This document shows, one piece after another, positions 1-9,893 of a DNA stretch of 64,000 nucleotides. Source of the DNA: Paracoccaceae bacterium (GTDB lineage: Bacteria > Pseudomonadota > Alphaproteobacteria > Rhodobacterales > Rhodobacteraceae); NCBI GenBank assembly GCA_014872815.1, contig WKFK01000011.1, forward strand, positions 310,001 to 374,000, in the 5' to 3' direction. Every line of letters starts with the position of its first letter. The stretch's first letter is position 1. The notes beneath the pieces are model-generated. The model did not search any database. It was not told the DNA's origin and saw only the letters and a list, made by a program, of their open reading frames with translations. The position numbers and the translations under genes are program-made.

Positions 1-687
1 GAAACTACGCCCCAAAATCGCGAACATAATGATGATAATATAAAGGCTCGGCGTCGCGCCCCAAATCTCGATCAGCCGCTGAAAAATCAGATCAATCCAG
101 CCACCAAAGTACCCCTGTATGGCCCCCGCCGCGATGCCAATCAGGCTCGCCGCCGTGGTCACCACCAGCGTGAAGATGATCGACAATCGGAAGCCATAGA
201 TCACCCGCGCAACCACATCCCGTTTCCGGTCATCGGTGCCAAGCCAGTTGGTCCCATCCGGCGGCAACGGCGCCGCGCCTGGTCGATCTACTGGCGTGTC
301 ATAGCTGTACGGGATCAGCGGCCAAAGCGTCCAACCTTTGTCGAACTCCGCATGTTCAAACGTGCCCGCGTCGATCTGTTCCAGCATCTCCTCCGGCTCG
401 TCGAAACAATCCTCGACCCCGCCAGAGGCAATCAGACATTCCACCACAGGATCTGTGTAAACCGCCTCGGTTTTGAAATCTCCGCCAAAGGTGGTCTCAG
501 GGTAAAAGTTGAAGATCGGCGTGAAATATTCACCGCGATAGTTGATCAAGATCGGCCGGTCATTCGCAATGAACTCGGCAAATAAGGAGACCACAAACAT
601 CACAGTGAAGATGATCAAGGACCACAAGGCCCGCCGGTTGCGCTTAAAGTTGTTCCAGCGACGTTGGTTCAGGGGAGACAATGCCAT
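1..687 (-). CDS. yejE: Peptide ABC transporter inner-membrane permease (YejE-type), partial
   Basis: This is the N-terminal 229 residues of a binding-protein-dependent permease; the C-terminus lies beyond base 1. The start ATG at 685-687 shares one base with the yejB stop, so the two are translationally coupled. The visible protein starts with a basic stretch ([11 protein letters not shown]), a first membrane helix, a long periplasmic insertion rich in Glu/Asp that is characteristic of YejE, then the motif NWLGTDDRKRDVVARVIYGF typical of the second Opp/Dpp permease subunit, and two further helices. In the family it pairs with YejB to form the channel for oligopeptides and microcin C. An ATPase (yejF) is expected just outside the window. 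Confidence 0.9.
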   Translation of the reverse strand, partial: MALSPLNQRRWNNFKRNRRALWSLIIFTVMFVVSLFAEFIANDRPILINYRGEYFTPIFNFYPETTFGGDFKTEAVYTDPVVECLIASGGVEDCFDEPEEMLEQIDAGTFEHAEFDKGWTLWPLIPYSYDTPVDRPGAAPLPPDGTNWLGTDDRKRDVVARVIYGFRLSIIFTLVVTTAASLIGIAAGAIQGYFGGWIDLIFQRLIEIWGATPSLYIIIIMFAILGRSF

Positions 688-1775
688 CAGCCTTCCCTCT
701 TCTCAAAATCAATGCGGGGATCGACAAAGACGTACATCAGGTCAGACAAGATGCCGACCACAAGGCCAATAAGGCCAAACACAAATAGCGTGCCAAAGAT
801 CACCGGATAATCCCGCGCCACCGCGGCTTCAAAGCCCAATCGCCCTAGCCCATCAAGCGAGAATATCGTCTCAATCAGGACTGATCCGCCAAAGAACACT
901 CCGATAAACACCGCCGGAAAACCTGCGATCACAATCAGCATCGCATTGCGGAACACGTGACCATAAAGCACCCGCTTCTCGGTCAAGCCTTTGGCCCGCG
1001 CGGTCATCACATAGTGCTTTTTGATCTCATCCAAAAAGCTGTTCTTGGTCAGCAGTGTCAGCGTGGCAAAGGCGGCAATTGTCGAGGCCAAAACTGGCAA
1101 AGTGATGTGCCAGAAGTAATCCAATACTTTGCCGATCGTCGTCAGGTCTTCGAAGTTGTCCGAGGTCAGCCCCCGCAGCGGGAAAATCTTCCAGTAAGAG
1201 CCACCGGCAAACAGCACCAGAAGCATGATCGCGAACAGGAACCCGGGAATAGCATAACCGATAATGATCGCCCCTGAAGTCCAGGTATCAAACGGCGTGC
1301 CATCCTTGACTGCCTTGCGAATGCCCAACGGAATAGACACAGCATAGGCAATCAGCGTCGCCCATAGCCCCAGCGTGATCGACACCGGCATCTTCTCTAA
1401 CACCAAGTCCACCACGGTGATTTTACGGAAATAGCTCTCCCCAAAATCAAGCCGCAAATAGTTGCCCATCATCGTCAAGAAGCGTTCCAAAGGCGGTTTG
1501 TCAAAGCCAAACTCCTTTTCCAGCTCTTCGATGAACTCTTTGGGCAACCCCCGTGCGCCTAAGTACTCACTGTCCGACCCGAAAGTCTCCTCCGTGGCCA
1601 CATCATCGCCGCCTCCTGCAAAGCCGGAGAACACATCCCCCTCTCCCTGCATTTTGGCAAGCACCTGTTCCACAGGGCCACCTGGCACAAATTGCACCAG
1701 CGTGAAGTTGATGATCATGACCCCAAGTAGCGTCGGGATCACAAGCAATAGTCGTCGGAGGATATAGGCGCCCAC
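687..1775 (-). CDS. yejB: Peptide ABC transporter permease (YejB-type)
   Basis: This 362-residue inner-membrane permease belongs to the Opp/Dpp family. It opens with [20 protein letters not shown], the standard first helix, carries a roughly 80-residue periplasmic insertion rich in Gly/Asp (residues about 35-90), and has five further helices. The cytoplasmic EAA-type loop around residues 235-275 includes [10 protein letters not shown], which contacts the ATPase. It lies 4 bases after yejA and overlaps yejE by one base, so the three genes form one operon. The role, import of oligopeptides with YejA/YejE/YejF, follows from the family; the substrate is not shown by the sequence. Confidence 0.93.
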   Translation of the reverse strand: MGAYILRRLLLVIPTLLGVMIINFTLVQFVPGGPVEQVLAKMQGEGDVFSGFAGGGDDVATEETFGSDSEYLGARGLPKEFIEELEKEFGFDKPPLERFLTMMGNYLRLDFGESYFRKITVVDLVLEKMPVSITLGLWATLIAYAVSIPLGIRKAVKDGTPFDTWTSGAIIIGYAIPGFLFAIMLLVLFAGGSYWKIFPLRGLTSDNFEDLTTIGKVLDYFWHITLPVLASTIAAFATLTLLTKNSFLDEIKKHYVMTARAKGLTEKRVLYGHVFRNAMLIVIAGFPAVFIGVFFGGSVLIETIFSLDGLGRLGFEAAVARDYPVIFGTLFVFGLIGLVVGILSDLMYVFVDPRIDFEKREG

Positions 1776-1779
1776 CGGA

Positions 1780-3723
1780 TTATTTCCTCAACGCGCCAGA
1801 GGCGATCAAAGCCTCATGCTTCTCTTTTTCATACCACCAGAAATCCAACACACCTGTTGCATAAGGCGGCAGCTCATCGGGCCGTCCATACATGTCAAAG
1901 TAAGCCACCCAGCTCTCTCCGACATAACCGGCGTGCGCCATGATACGTTCATACCGCAAAGCACGATCTAGCGCTGTCAGCGCTACAACCTCGTCTTCGC
2001 GCGTGGTGGTTGCCAGTGCCGCGTCAATGATCGCATCCACAACTGGGCTGCGCAGAGCCGCTGGGTTATAGGTGGACACTTCCGCGGTTTTGGACCCAAA
2101 CATCTGGCGCAACCCAGTGCCTGCCGCCGCAAAGGAGCGATAGCGGTTGTAGATCATGTCGTAGTCTTTATCGATCCAACGCTGCTGCGCCTGCGCGCTA
2201 TCCACCTTATCTGCTTTGACCTTGATGCCCCAGTTCTCAAGTGTTTTCACATAGGTCTCAATCAGGGCCAAACGGGTCTCGTCCCAGGTCGCGATCACAA
2301 GGCAATCCAGCGACATCTGATTGCCGTCGCCATCTACCATGAGGCCCGCGTCATTCACGGACCAACCAGCTTTTTCAAACAGTTTCAGCGCCGCTCGCTT
2401 GTTGCGCCGATCAATTGGGTTAGAGGCCTTTGAGGTATGCGGAAGCACAGCTTCCTCTGTCAGCATTTCTGCTGGCACCACATCACCAAGGGATTTGAGA
2501 AGCTCCAGTTCAGCCCCTTCCGGCTTGCCTTTGGCCTCCCACTCTTGCCCCTCTGCGTAGGAACTGCGCTGCGTGGTCAACTCATACTGAAGCGACTCAC
2601 GCACCCACTCATAGTTAAACGCCAACGACAGCGCATGACGCACATCGCGATTATCAAGCGGCGCGCGCAGCGTGTTGTAGATCATGCCGAAATTTGCTGG
2701 CGCGGATCCGCTGGGCAAAGCTTCTTTCTTTACCGTGCCGTTTTCAATCCCAGGGAAGTCATACCCCGTGGCCCAACGCTTGGTAGAGCCTTCGGAGCGG
2801 AACGTGAACTCTCCTGCCTTAAAGGCCTCAAATTCCGCAGTCGCATCCGCAAAATACTCAATGCGCACTTTGTCAAAGTTAAACCGCCCCACGTTCGCCG
2901 GGTGATCCCAACCCCAATAGTTCGGGTTACGCACATATTCGACGTAGCGGTTAAACTCATAATCCCCAACTTGGTATGGCCCGGACGCCATTGGCGCCAG
3001 CACAGAAGCTTCATCCAACCGCTCACCGGTTTCTTTGTACCAAGCTTCAGAGAAAATCGGGGTGCCGCCCACTTGGCCGACCAACGAACGCCGCGAAATC
3101 CCATCCGCAAAGGTGTATTTGATCGTGTGATCGTCAATAACCTCAACACCGGTGATCCGCTCTTTCACAGAGCGCGCATAGGAACGGATCGCCTGTTCTA
3201 AAAAGAGATTGTGTGTGAACGCAGCATCCTGTGCCCGCAATGGCGAGCCATCGCTAAACACCACATCATCGCGCATGTGGAACACGCACCACTCTTTGCT
3301 CTTCGGGTATTCGACTTCTTTCGCAATCAGGCAATAACTGTCAGTGATCGAATCCGCAGGGGCGCCGCCACCCCAAGGCATTTCGGCAAACATGCTTTCC
3401 GCAACAACACTAGCATAGCCTTCCGGGTTGCCGCCTTTCCAGGCGAAACGGTTAAACCCATCAAAGGTCCCCCGTGTGCTTAGCGTAATTGTTCCCCCCT
3501 TTGGCGCGTTAGGGTTCACATAGTCAAAATGTGGATAATCCGCCGGATACTTCAGATCGCCAAAAAACGAATACCCATGGGAGCGGATGATCTCATCCTC
3601 ATTGGCCCAGGCCATGCCGCCGCCTAGTCCGGCCCCAATCGACAATGCGCTTCCGCCCATCAATCGCAACGCGCCGCGGCGATCAAACATTGGCCCGGCA
3701 ATTTTGATTGTCTTTTCTTTCAT
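1780..3723 (-). CDS. yejA: Extracellular peptide-binding protein, SBP family 5 (YejA-type)
   Basis: This 647-residue periplasmic solute-binding protein is the receptor of the yej importer. The N-terminus has a twin-arginine-like signal ([12 protein letters not shown] followed by a hydrophobic run ending AWA), so export may be Tat-dependent, as for several large SBP-5 proteins. The mature protein begins with a YejA-like segment containing [12 protein letters not shown] and [10 protein letters not shown]. An AGGAGG-like site precedes the ATG. It is first in the yejABE operon. Substrates of the family are oligopeptides or peptide antibiotics; the exact ligand cannot be told here. Confidence 0.92.
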   Translation of the reverse strand: MKEKTIKIAGPMFDRRGALRLMGGSALSIGAGLGGGMAWANEDEIIRSHGYSFFGDLKYPADYPHFDYVNPNAPKGGTITLSTRGTFDGFNRFAWKGGNPEGYASVVAESMFAEMPWGGGAPADSITDSYCLIAKEVEYPKSKEWCVFHMRDDVVFSDGSPLRAQDAAFTHNLFLEQAIRSYARSVKERITGVEVIDDHTIKYTFADGISRRSLVGQVGGTPIFSEAWYKETGERLDEASVLAPMASGPYQVGDYEFNRYVEYVRNPNYWGWDHPANVGRFNFDKVRIEYFADATAEFEAFKAGEFTFRSEGSTKRWATGYDFPGIENGTVKKEALPSGSAPANFGMIYNTLRAPLDNRDVRHALSLAFNYEWVRESLQYELTTQRSSYAEGQEWEAKGKPEGAELELLKSLGDVVPAEMLTEEAVLPHTSKASNPIDRRNKRAALKLFEKAGWSVNDAGLMVDGDGNQMSLDCLVIATWDETRLALIETYVKTLENWGIKVKADKVDSAQAQQRWIDKDYDMIYNRYRSFAAAGTGLRQMFGSKTAEVSTYNPAALRSPVVDAIIDAALATTTREDEVVALTALDRALRYERIMAHAGYVGESWVAYFDMYGRPDELPPYATGVLDFWWYEKEKHEALIASGALRK

Positions 3724-3901
3724 TTGGCCCCTCCTGCGCCCGCGCGCTTGTCAGCGGAATACTCCCTTTCAAGCTAAAGGCGGTCGGCAACAACATTCAA
3801 GTTCGGAATGGTTCAACAGGCCGTGATTCCGCTCAGCGGAGGCAAAATCCTGCTTTTCTTAACACTTTCAATGCCCTGAACCGATGGGAGACACCTACAC
3901 G

Positions 3902-3930
3902 CTAACAACAAACGCGCCGCAGAACCGGCG
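3902..3930 (-). terminator. Probable terminator of the SRP RNA gene
   Basis: On the minus strand, CGCCG and CGGCG form a short GC stem with a 6-base loop (3915-3930), followed by a T-rich tract CGTTTGTTGTT. It lies 35 bases past the predicted 3' end of the SRP RNA. The stem is only 5 bp, so the call is moderate. Confidence 0.45.
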
Positions 3931-3964
3931 TTGTATCACGTTCTGGGATGGAGGGAGTATGGGT

Positions 3965-4058
3965 GAGAGGCTGGACAACGACCCAAGCGGGGCTCGTTAC
4001 GGCTGCTTCCTTCCGGATCTGACCGGGTTGGCGAGGCGCTCGCCCGCGCCAACCTCTC
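3965..4058 (-). ncRNA. ffs: Signal recognition particle RNA, bacterial small type (4.5S)
   Basis: The minus strand contains GGTCAGATCCGGAAGGAAGC, which matches the universally conserved SRP RNA helix-8 core (GGUCAGGUCCGGAAGGAAGCAGCC in other bacteria). The apical core is followed by CCGTAACGAGCC. The outer ends GAGAGG and CCTCTC pair to close a hairpin of about 94 nt, the expected size. The RNA binds Ffh, whose gene is at 26800 in this window, to target membrane proteins co-translationally. The ends are inferred from base pairing and could be off by several bases. Confidence 0.93.
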
Positions 4059-4123
4059 AAAAGGCGATATAGGCTGATTGATACTGAGATGCAAGCCGAC
4101 CTGCTCAAATGCCGTTGAACTTT

Positions 4124-6013
4124 TCAAAGCTGCCCCATGTCCAGCTCAAACCGCGCAAATCCGCCATCCACTTCCCCCAAATGCCTCAGAGGCAGCGTTA
4201 CCAGATCCACATACTTCACAGCTCCAGGCCCTGTATCAAACAGGGCTTTCACACCCGGCATTGCCTGCAACCGCCATGTCGCCAGAGCCTCATCCCGCCT
4301 TCCCGAGGTCTCCGCAATATGTTGCGCTAAAACATCCCGCACCCGCGCAGGCGCAATTTCCACAACATGCCCCTGTGCAACCGCCGGAAAATTGCCTCCC
4401 CCCCCGCCACGATAGTCGTTGGTCACCAACAGGAACTCTTGCTCCGGCGCGATCTGAACTCCACGCCAACAGATATTGCCCACCCGCCGCGCCTGAGGGT
4501 TGATCAGGCTGCCATCCATGCCGTAGCGCGCGGGTTGAGACAGATCGACAGTATAAGACAGCCCGTAAATGGCTTCCCGATTATAGGTCAGTGCATCCCG
4601 GTCATACAGAAACTGCCCCTGCCCCCCCTCAAACAACTGGTTGTAAACCGCACAGCCTTTCTCCAGCCACTCCACCACATCGCGACCACAGGTCTGAATG
4701 ATACTGACATGGTTGGAGTAGGGCTGCATATCCGCAATCACCCGCGCCGACACCTCCCCCGGTGCCACATCGACATAGTGACTCGGCCCAGCGCGTCCGC
4801 CGCATTTCAAAGGGGCAATCGAAGCGATTAGCGGCATGGTTTCCAGTCCGCTCCCTGCCAAAGCCCGCCGCACAAAGGCGAGCTTCGCTTCCGCCACCAG
4901 TCGGGACGCACAATCATCTTTCACCATCGAAAAGTAGCTGGTGACCGGCCCCGCCACGTCGCCGATGGTGCGTCGCATGTAGCGTAAGGTCTGCCGATGC
5001 GCGCTTTCTACCGCAGTAACGACCACAGGCGCTTCCACAGGCGCAGTTCCGGCTTCACCCCGCAGGTCATGCACCTGCACCTCATGATCCGCCACGCTCC
5101 ATCCATCGACGTTCTGGACAAGCATCAAATCAATCTGGCCCACATGGGTGGCATAGACCCCCGGCATTACCGCAGGTGTCCCATAGAGCGTGCCCCGCAC
5201 AGGGTTTACCGCCTCACTCACGCCGAAGCTTGGCGAGGGAAACACCCGATGCACATGCCCGGCCACCACCGCATCCACGCCCTCCAATCCGGCCAGTGGC
5301 ACAGCCACATTTTCGGTTTCCTCCGCATGTCCATCATCCCGGATTCCACTATGGGCCAGCGCGACAACCACATCCGCGCCCTGCCGTCGCAACTCCGCCA
5401 CCTGCCGCCGCGCGGCCACCATCATGTCTTCGGCCACCAGACGTCCGGAAATGCGCAGCGCATCCCAGGCCACCACTTGCGGTGGCAAAACCGAAAACAC
5501 GCCAATGCGTATTTCATGCGCGCGACCGCACTGATCCGTAACTGTACGGGTCAACACCACATGGGGTTGCCACAAATCCGCATACACCGTCGCATCCTGA
5601 TCCCGGCTCAAATGCAAATTTGCGCATAGAACGGGCGCCTCCAAGGCCTGAAGCGCAGCTTGCACGTGTTCAGCGGGCAAATTGAACTCGTGGTTGCCCA
5701 AACCAATCGCATCGTAGCCAAGCCTATTCATGGCCGCGACCACGGGATTATCCACGCCAACGCCCGCGCCGCCTTCATGGGGGTCCGCAATGGCCGCACC
5801 TTCTAGAAAATCCCCGTTGTCAAACACCAAGGTCGTCGGCCCATCGACACGGGCCTCCTCAATCACAGTCGCCGCCCGCGCCAAAGACCCGAGCGCTGTG
5901 GCTTTGTCTTTGCTGTAGTCATAATCAAGCAACGTGGCATGCACATCACTGGTCGCCATGATGCGCAAAGCCACACGTGCTTTACCAGACCCTTTCGGGC
6001 GTGCGTGTGACAC
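4124..6013 (-). CDS. 2',3'-cyclic-nucleotide 2'-phosphodiesterase / 3'-nucleotidase family protein (CpdB-like)
   Basis: This 629-residue two-domain metallophosphoesterase has an N-terminal calcineurin-like domain with the metal motifs SDVHA (about residue 21), NGDFLEG (about 66) and GNHEFN (about 106), plus AHSG and AGHVHR further on. The C-terminal 5'-nucleotidase domain has the substrate-stacking region (YGLSYTVDLSQPARY) and ends in NDYRGGGGGNFP. The CpdB family hydrolyses 2',3'-cyclic nucleotides and 3'-nucleotides for phosphate and nucleoside scavenging. Unlike usual periplasmic CpdB, the N-terminus (MSHARPKGSGKARVALRIM) shows no signal peptide, so it may be cytoplasmic or use a different start. 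It is a single gene downstream of no obvious partner. Confidence 0.85.
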   Translation of the reverse strand: MSHARPKGSGKARVALRIMATSDVHATLLDYDYSKDKATALGSLARAATVIEEARVDGPTTLVFDNGDFLEGAAIADPHEGGAGVGVDNPVVAAMNRLGYDAIGLGNHEFNLPAEHVQAALQALEAPVLCANLHLSRDQDATVYADLWQPHVVLTRTVTDQCGRAHEIRIGVFSVLPPQVVAWDALRISGRLVAEDMMVAARRQVAELRRQGADVVVALAHSGIRDDGHAEETENVAVPLAGLEGVDAVVAGHVHRVFPSPSFGVSEAVNPVRGTLYGTPAVMPGVYATHVGQIDLMLVQNVDGWSVADHEVQVHDLRGEAGTAPVEAPVVVTAVESAHRQTLRYMRRTIGDVAGPVTSYFSMVKDDCASRLVAEAKLAFVRRALAGSGLETMPLIASIAPLKCGGRAGPSHYVDVAPGEVSARVIADMQPYSNHVSIIQTCGRDVVEWLEKGCAVYNQLFEGGQGQFLYDRDALTYNREAIYGLSYTVDLSQPARYGMDGSLINPQARRVGNICWRGVQIAPEQEFLLVTNDYRGGGGGNFPAVAQGHVVEIAPARVRDVLAQHIAETSGRRDEALATWRLQAMPGVKALFDTGPGAVKYVDLVTLPLRHLGEVDGGFARFELDMGQL

Positions 6014-6216
6014 AACAGTTCCTCAGATTAGTTCCAGCTCCTAGGCAGACAAACGTCACGCGACCAAATCAATTGGCACATCCTAGTCGGATCCAATGTG
6101 CGCAACTTTAGAATGATTGTAAATCACGAAATTCCCCGACCTTGATTCAAGCGTCCCGGAGATCTGATTGCAGCCGCCCGCGCAACATGCCACCTCTGTG
6201 GCAACAGGAGACCAAG

Positions 6217-7191
6217 ATGCGACACGCTGAAACCGTTACTTTTGGAGGGTCCGCCCTCAACCGCGCAGCCGAAATTCGCGGCTCAGATGCCGATGCCCGC
6301 GTTGAGCGCTCAGACAGTCGCAGCATCGCGCTCTGGCGTGGCAAGCCACTTTTTTGTGGAGAAGACTGCACCAAGTTGGCAATCCTCCCAACGGATCACC
6401 CCCTTTTTCAAGAAGCAGAATCCCCTCGGGTGCCGCCAATTTTTCTAGGCCTTTCTGAGGACGGCAGCACAGTGTTTGCCCATGACGTATCCGCATGGAC
6501 GCCCCCAGATGTGGATGAAGACAAGCTCCGGCAGTTCTTTGATCCAACGCAACAGCATCACCCTGCTCTGCCTGATGACCATTTGTTTGCCGAACTGCGC
6601 AGCGTCATGGCGCAACTGTCTCCACGAGATGCTGAACTGGCCGCCACGGCCCGATCGATTTTTGCTTGGCACCGCTCCCATCGGTTTTGCTCCAATTGCG
6701 GCGAAGAGAGTCGCATGGCCCAATCTGGGTGGCAGCGCAACTGCCCTGCCTGCAACACCTACCACTTCCCCCGCACCGACCCGGTCGTGATCATGCTAAT
6801 CACCAATGGTAACAAGGTGCTTATGGGCCGCTCTCCCGGATGGCCTGCAGGCATGTATTCTTTGCTTGCCGGGTTCGTGGAACCCGGGGAACCCATTGAG
6901 GCTGCCGTCCGCCGAGAAGTATTTGAAGAGGCTGGTATTCGTGTCGGCGCCGTGTCCTACCTTGCCAGCCAACCTTGGCCGTACCCGTCATCCTTGATGT
7001 TTGGCTGCGCTGGACAGGCGCTATCCGAAGACATCACCCCAGACCCAAACGAGCTGGAACATGCCCTCTGGGTCAGCCGCGAAGAGATGCTCACAGTGTT
7101 TTCGGGTCAACACCCGACGCTGAAACCCTCGCGAAAAGGCGCAATCGCCCACTTCCTCATAAGGAACTGGCTTGCGGACACGCTCGAATAA
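6217..7191 (+). CDS. nudC: NAD(+) diphosphatase (NADH pyrophosphatase), Nudix family
   Basis: This 324-residue enzyme cleaves NAD(H) to NMN(H) and AMP and, in other bacteria, removes NAD caps from RNA. Two Cys pairs (FCSNCGEES near 156, CPACNTYH near 176) form the NudC zinc ribbon. The Nudix box GFVEPGEPIEAAVRREVFEE spans about 218-237, followed by the NudC-specific SQPWPYPSSLMFG, which sets NADH specificity. The ATG at 6217 is chosen over the upstream in-frame ATG at 6142 because it follows an AGGAG site and gives the usual length. The next gene begins 41 bases later and may be co-transcribed. Confidence 0.95.
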   Translation: MRHAETVTFGGSALNRAAEIRGSDADARVERSDSRSIALWRGKPLFCGEDCTKLAILPTDHPLFQEAESPRVPPIFLGLSEDGSTVFAHDVSAWTPPDVDEDKLRQFFDPTQQHHPALPDDHLFAELRSVMAQLSPRDAELAATARSIFAWHRSHRFCSNCGEESRMAQSGWQRNCPACNTYHFPRTDPVVIMLITNGNKVLMGRSPGWPAGMYSLLAGFVEPGEPIEAAVRREVFEEAGIRVGAVSYLASQPWPYPSSLMFGCAGQALSEDITPDPNELEHALWVSREEMLTVFSGQHPTLKPSRKGAIAHFLIRNWLADTLE

Positions 7192-7232
7192 CGCGACTAT
7201 GGCCGCAAAATACCAGCGGACGCAGAGGCACC

Positions 7233-7700
7233 ATGGAACTCACAGGCAGAGAAGATATCGACGTCCCGATTGCACAAGCTTTCGAGATGCTGACTGACGT
7301 AGAAGTGTATGAACGCTCCGCTTTGCGCCGCGGTGCCGATGTCACCCGCCTTGATTCTTTGCCTCAGGCTGGCGTGGGGGCCAAATGGGAAGTGGCCTTT
7401 CAATTTCGCGGCAAACCGCGCGAAGCACAAATCGAAATCACCGGCTTTGACGCGCCCAACGAGATCGAAATGAAGGCCATTCTGCAAGGTTTAGAAACGG
7501 ACATAAAAATCGAACTTGTCGCGCTGTCACGAACCCGCACGCGTATTCAGTTCTGGTCTGGAATGAAGGCAAACTCACTGTCTGCTCGCTTGCTGCTGCA
7601 ATCCCTTAAACTGGCCCGTGGCAACCTGAACAAGCGCATGGCCAAACGCATGGCAGCACTGCGCGATGACCTCGAAGACCGCTACGCACGCATGGCCTGA
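7233..7700 (+). CDS. SRPBCC / CoxG-like lipid-binding-fold protein
   Basis: This 155-residue protein starts MELTGREDIDVPIAQAFEML, the opening of SRPBCC (START-like) domains of the CoxG type, followed by a beta-rich body and a long amphipathic C-terminal helix rich in Lys/Arg (residues about 120-150). It follows nudC closely on the same strand, so it is probably in the same transcript. Members bind hydrophobic ligands; no substrate can be assigned. An in-frame extension upstream overlaps nudC and is not needed. Confidence 0.75.
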   Translation: MELTGREDIDVPIAQAFEMLTDVEVYERSALRRGADVTRLDSLPQAGVGAKWEVAFQFRGKPREAQIEITGFDAPNEIEMKAILQGLETDIKIELVALSRTRTRIQFWSGMKANSLSARLLLQSLKLARGNLNKRMAKRMAALRDDLEDRYARMA

Positions 7701-7784
7701 GGAACGCCAAGAAGTACCCTTATAGCTGAAATTCTCACACTTCGATGTCACTCTGGGCGTAGTTCGGATCAGTAGGACATTGGT

Positions 7785-8363
7785 GTGTCACAATCGTCAC
7801 TTAAGCCTGCGTGGCAAACCGCAGCTGAATACGCCCCATCGGCTGTCTTTTTCGTTGCATTTGCCTTGACCGACAGCCTGCGGTTAGCCGGATGGAGTGG
7901 AACTGTCTTTGCCATAGCGGCCTGCACTGTCGCCATTCGAAAAAGCGCCTCTGCACACAGCCTCTTTTTGGGCATCAACTTTTACTTCCTAAGCATCACG
8001 CCACTCATTGAGATTTTGCACGCGACTGGATTCACCACTGCGGCCTCCGTCATAAACACCCGTGCGCGCTCCTTGGTTTTTCTGGCGATACTGATCACAG
8101 GACTGATTTTGTCAGCTCAATCCGCACGTGGATTTCTAAACGTGCCACAAATAGACACAGCCACCGTTCGACGCACCAACCTAACATTATGTTTGGCAAG
8201 TGCCGGTGCCACCCTCTGGGCGCTCACCTCAAATGGGCCTGAAATTGTGCAATTGGCTGCGCCGATGTCCGCGCTTTTTGCGCTGCATGCCATGCTCAAG
8301 CGGCAAGCAACACCAGCCCTTACCGAACCGCGTCTCGCTCTGCAGGATACACGCCCAGAATAG
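7785..8363 (+). CDS. Hypothetical integral membrane protein
   Basis: This 192-residue protein is not recognised. It starts with GTG after a TAGGAC site and has about five hydrophobic segments (residues about 14-32, 36-52, 58-72, 84-106, 124-160), consistent with an inner-membrane protein. Its 3' end overlaps the convergent pheA gene by 44 bases. Base composition is lower in G+C than the neighbours. No catalytic motif is visible. Confidence 0.6.
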   Translation: MSQSSLKPAWQTAAEYAPSAVFFVAFALTDSLRLAGWSGTVFAIAACTVAIRKSASAHSLFLGINFYFLSITPLIEILHATGFTTAASVINTRARSLVFLAILITGLILSAQSARGFLNVPQIDTATVRRTNLTLCLASAGATLWALTSNGPEIVQLAAPMSALFALHAMLKRQATPALTEPRLALQDTRPE

Positions 8364-9165
8364 ACACATTATTGGTGAAATACCGCAGTTCATCCATCGC
8401 CAGCTGCACGGCACGGTCTTCTGGGTGCCCTTCGATATCGGCGTAAAACTGGGTCGCGGTAAAGCTGCCGTTGACCATATAGCTTTCCAGCTTGGTCATG
8501 TTGATGCCATTGGTCGCAAAACCACCCATCGCCTTGTAAAGCGCGGCCGGAATGTTGCGCACCTCAAACACAAAAGTGGTCATCATTTTATGATCTGTAC
8601 GACGGGTATAATCCGGCTCTCGCGACATGATCAGGAAACGCGTGGTGTTGTGACCGTGGTCTTCCACATCCCGAGCCAACACATCCAGACCGTAGATTTC
8701 TGCCGCCAGCTCTGACGCCAGCACCCCTTCGTTACGTGTCTTGTGCTCCGCCAGTTCGCGCGCGGCACCCGCGCTGTCCGCAGCGGAATAGCCCTTCATC
8801 CCATGCGATTTAAGGAAGTTTGCCGACTGCGGCAGCAACACCAAATGCGCCCGCACCGTGTCGATTTCCTCGATCGGCACACCCGGCAAGCCCATCAGGC
8901 TAATCCGCACACGTACAAAAGCTTCATCGATGATGTGCAAGCCACTTTCCGGCAACAGCCGGTGAATGTCCGCGACCCGCCCATAAGTGGAGTTCTCAAT
9001 CGGCAGCATGGCCAGATCCGCCTGACCGCTCTTTACCGCGTCAATCACCTCTTCAAAGGTGCGGCACGGCATCGCCTCCATTTCTGGTCGCGCGTTGCGA
9101 CAAGCTTCGTGGGAGTAGGCGCCTGCTTCCCCCTGAAAGGCAATCCGATTGGTCTTTTGGTCCAT
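8320..9165 (-). CDS. pheA: Prephenate dehydratase
   Basis: This 281-residue cytoplasmic enzyme converts prephenate to phenylpyruvate in phenylalanine synthesis. The catalytic domain starts with IAFQGEAGAYSHEA, contains LPIENSTYGRV and ends with the active-site motif NTTRFLIMSRE (about residues 185-195). A C-terminal ACT domain (about 200-275) with KLESYM in place of the commoner ESRP suggests phenylalanine feedback control. It is monofunctional: the chorismate mutase activity is supplied by a separate gene at 30572. A strong GGGGAGGAG site precedes the ATG. It is transcribed divergently from cycY. Confidence 0.95.
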   Translation of the reverse strand: MDQKTNRIAFQGEAGAYSHEACRNARPEMEAMPCRTFEEVIDAVKSGQADLAMLPIENSTYGRVADIHRLLPESGLHIIDEAFVRVRISLMGLPGVPIEEIDTVRAHLVLLPQSANFLKSHGMKGYSAADSAGAARELAEHKTRNEGVLASELAAEIYGLDVLARDVEDHGHNTTRFLIMSREPDYTRRTDHKMMTTFVFEVRNIPAALYKAMGGFATNGINMTKLESYMVNGSFTATQFYADIEGHPEDRAVQLAMDELRYFTNNVSILGVYPAERDAVR

Positions 9166-9296
9166 TTTATCTCTCTCCTCCCCAAAATTTGCAGCAGTTT
9201 CTGCAAAGGGGGCGTTTCGTCGCGGTAACTATACCTTGCGTTCGCTTAGGGGAAGCGGATAGATAGCCGACAAACGCCACGAGATGGAAACGTAGC

Positions 9297-9824
9297 ATGT
9301 TCGACACGATGACAATGACCAAGGTAGTAGGCGCCCTCTGCGGTGCTCTGCTCGTATTTCTGCTGGGCGGCTGGGCCGCTGAAACTTTGTATCACACCGG
9401 TCCCAAAGGCCACGGTGATGATCACGCCCAACAAGGGTATGTAATCGAAGTGGAAGGCGGCGATACGGCTGCTGCGGAAGTAGAAGAAGGTCCTTCTCTG
9501 GAAGAACTGCTGGCCGCGGCTGATGTGGACAAAGGCGCCAAAGTTTTCAGCAAGTGTAAAGCGTGCCACAAGCTGGATGACGGCGCCAACGGCACTGGCC
9601 CACACCTCTACGCTGTGGTTGACCGCGCGGTGGCCTCTGTGGACGGCTTCGCGTACTCCGGCAAACTGATCGCCGTGGCGGACACTTGGTCCAACGAGAA
9701 CCTCGATGCCTTCTTGGCAAACCCAAAAGGGTTCGCACCAGGCACGAAGATGTCCTTCTCCGGTTTGAAAAAGGCCAAGGACCGCGCCAACCTGATTGCC
9801 TATCTGGCGACCATCGGCGGCTAA
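9297..9824 (+). CDS. cycY: Membrane-anchored cytochrome c-y
   Basis: This 175-residue c-type cytochrome has an uncleaved N-terminal helix (residues about 8-28), an acidic linker (about 35-75, rich in Glu/Asp/Ala) and a class I haem domain with the binding motif CKACH (about 88-92) and a late Met ligand in GTKMSF. This layout is that of cytochrome c-y of Rhodobacter, which carries electrons from the bc1 complex to cbb3 oxidase without diffusing. The haem c is attached in the periplasm. The gene stands alone, ends at a clear terminator and is divergent from pheA. Confidence 0.92.
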   Translation: MFDTMTMTKVVGALCGALLVFLLGGWAAETLYHTGPKGHGDDHAQQGYVIEVEGGDTAAAEVEEGPSLEELLAAADVDKGAKVFSKCKACHKLDDGANGTGPHLYAVVDRAVASVDGFAYSGKLIAVADTWSNENLDAFLANPKGFAPGTKMSFSGLKKAKDRANLIAYLATIGG

Positions 9825-9849
9825 GCCTTACCGGTTTTGAGAATTTGGA

Positions 9850-9881
9850 AAGACCGCAGCATCGCCTGCGGTCTTTTTCTT
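9850..9881 (+). terminator. Rho-independent terminator of cycY
   Basis: AAGACCGCAG and CTGCGGTCTT form a perfect 10-bp stem with a 6-base loop, followed by TTTTTCTTTT. It lies 25 bases after the cycY stop. Confidence 0.92.
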
Positions 9882-9893
9882 TTGGTCTTCTGC

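Noticed and set aside
4078..4503. Plus-strand frames over the CpdB-like gene and SRP RNA
   Set aside because: Pro/His-rich shadows of the minus-strand nucleotidase.
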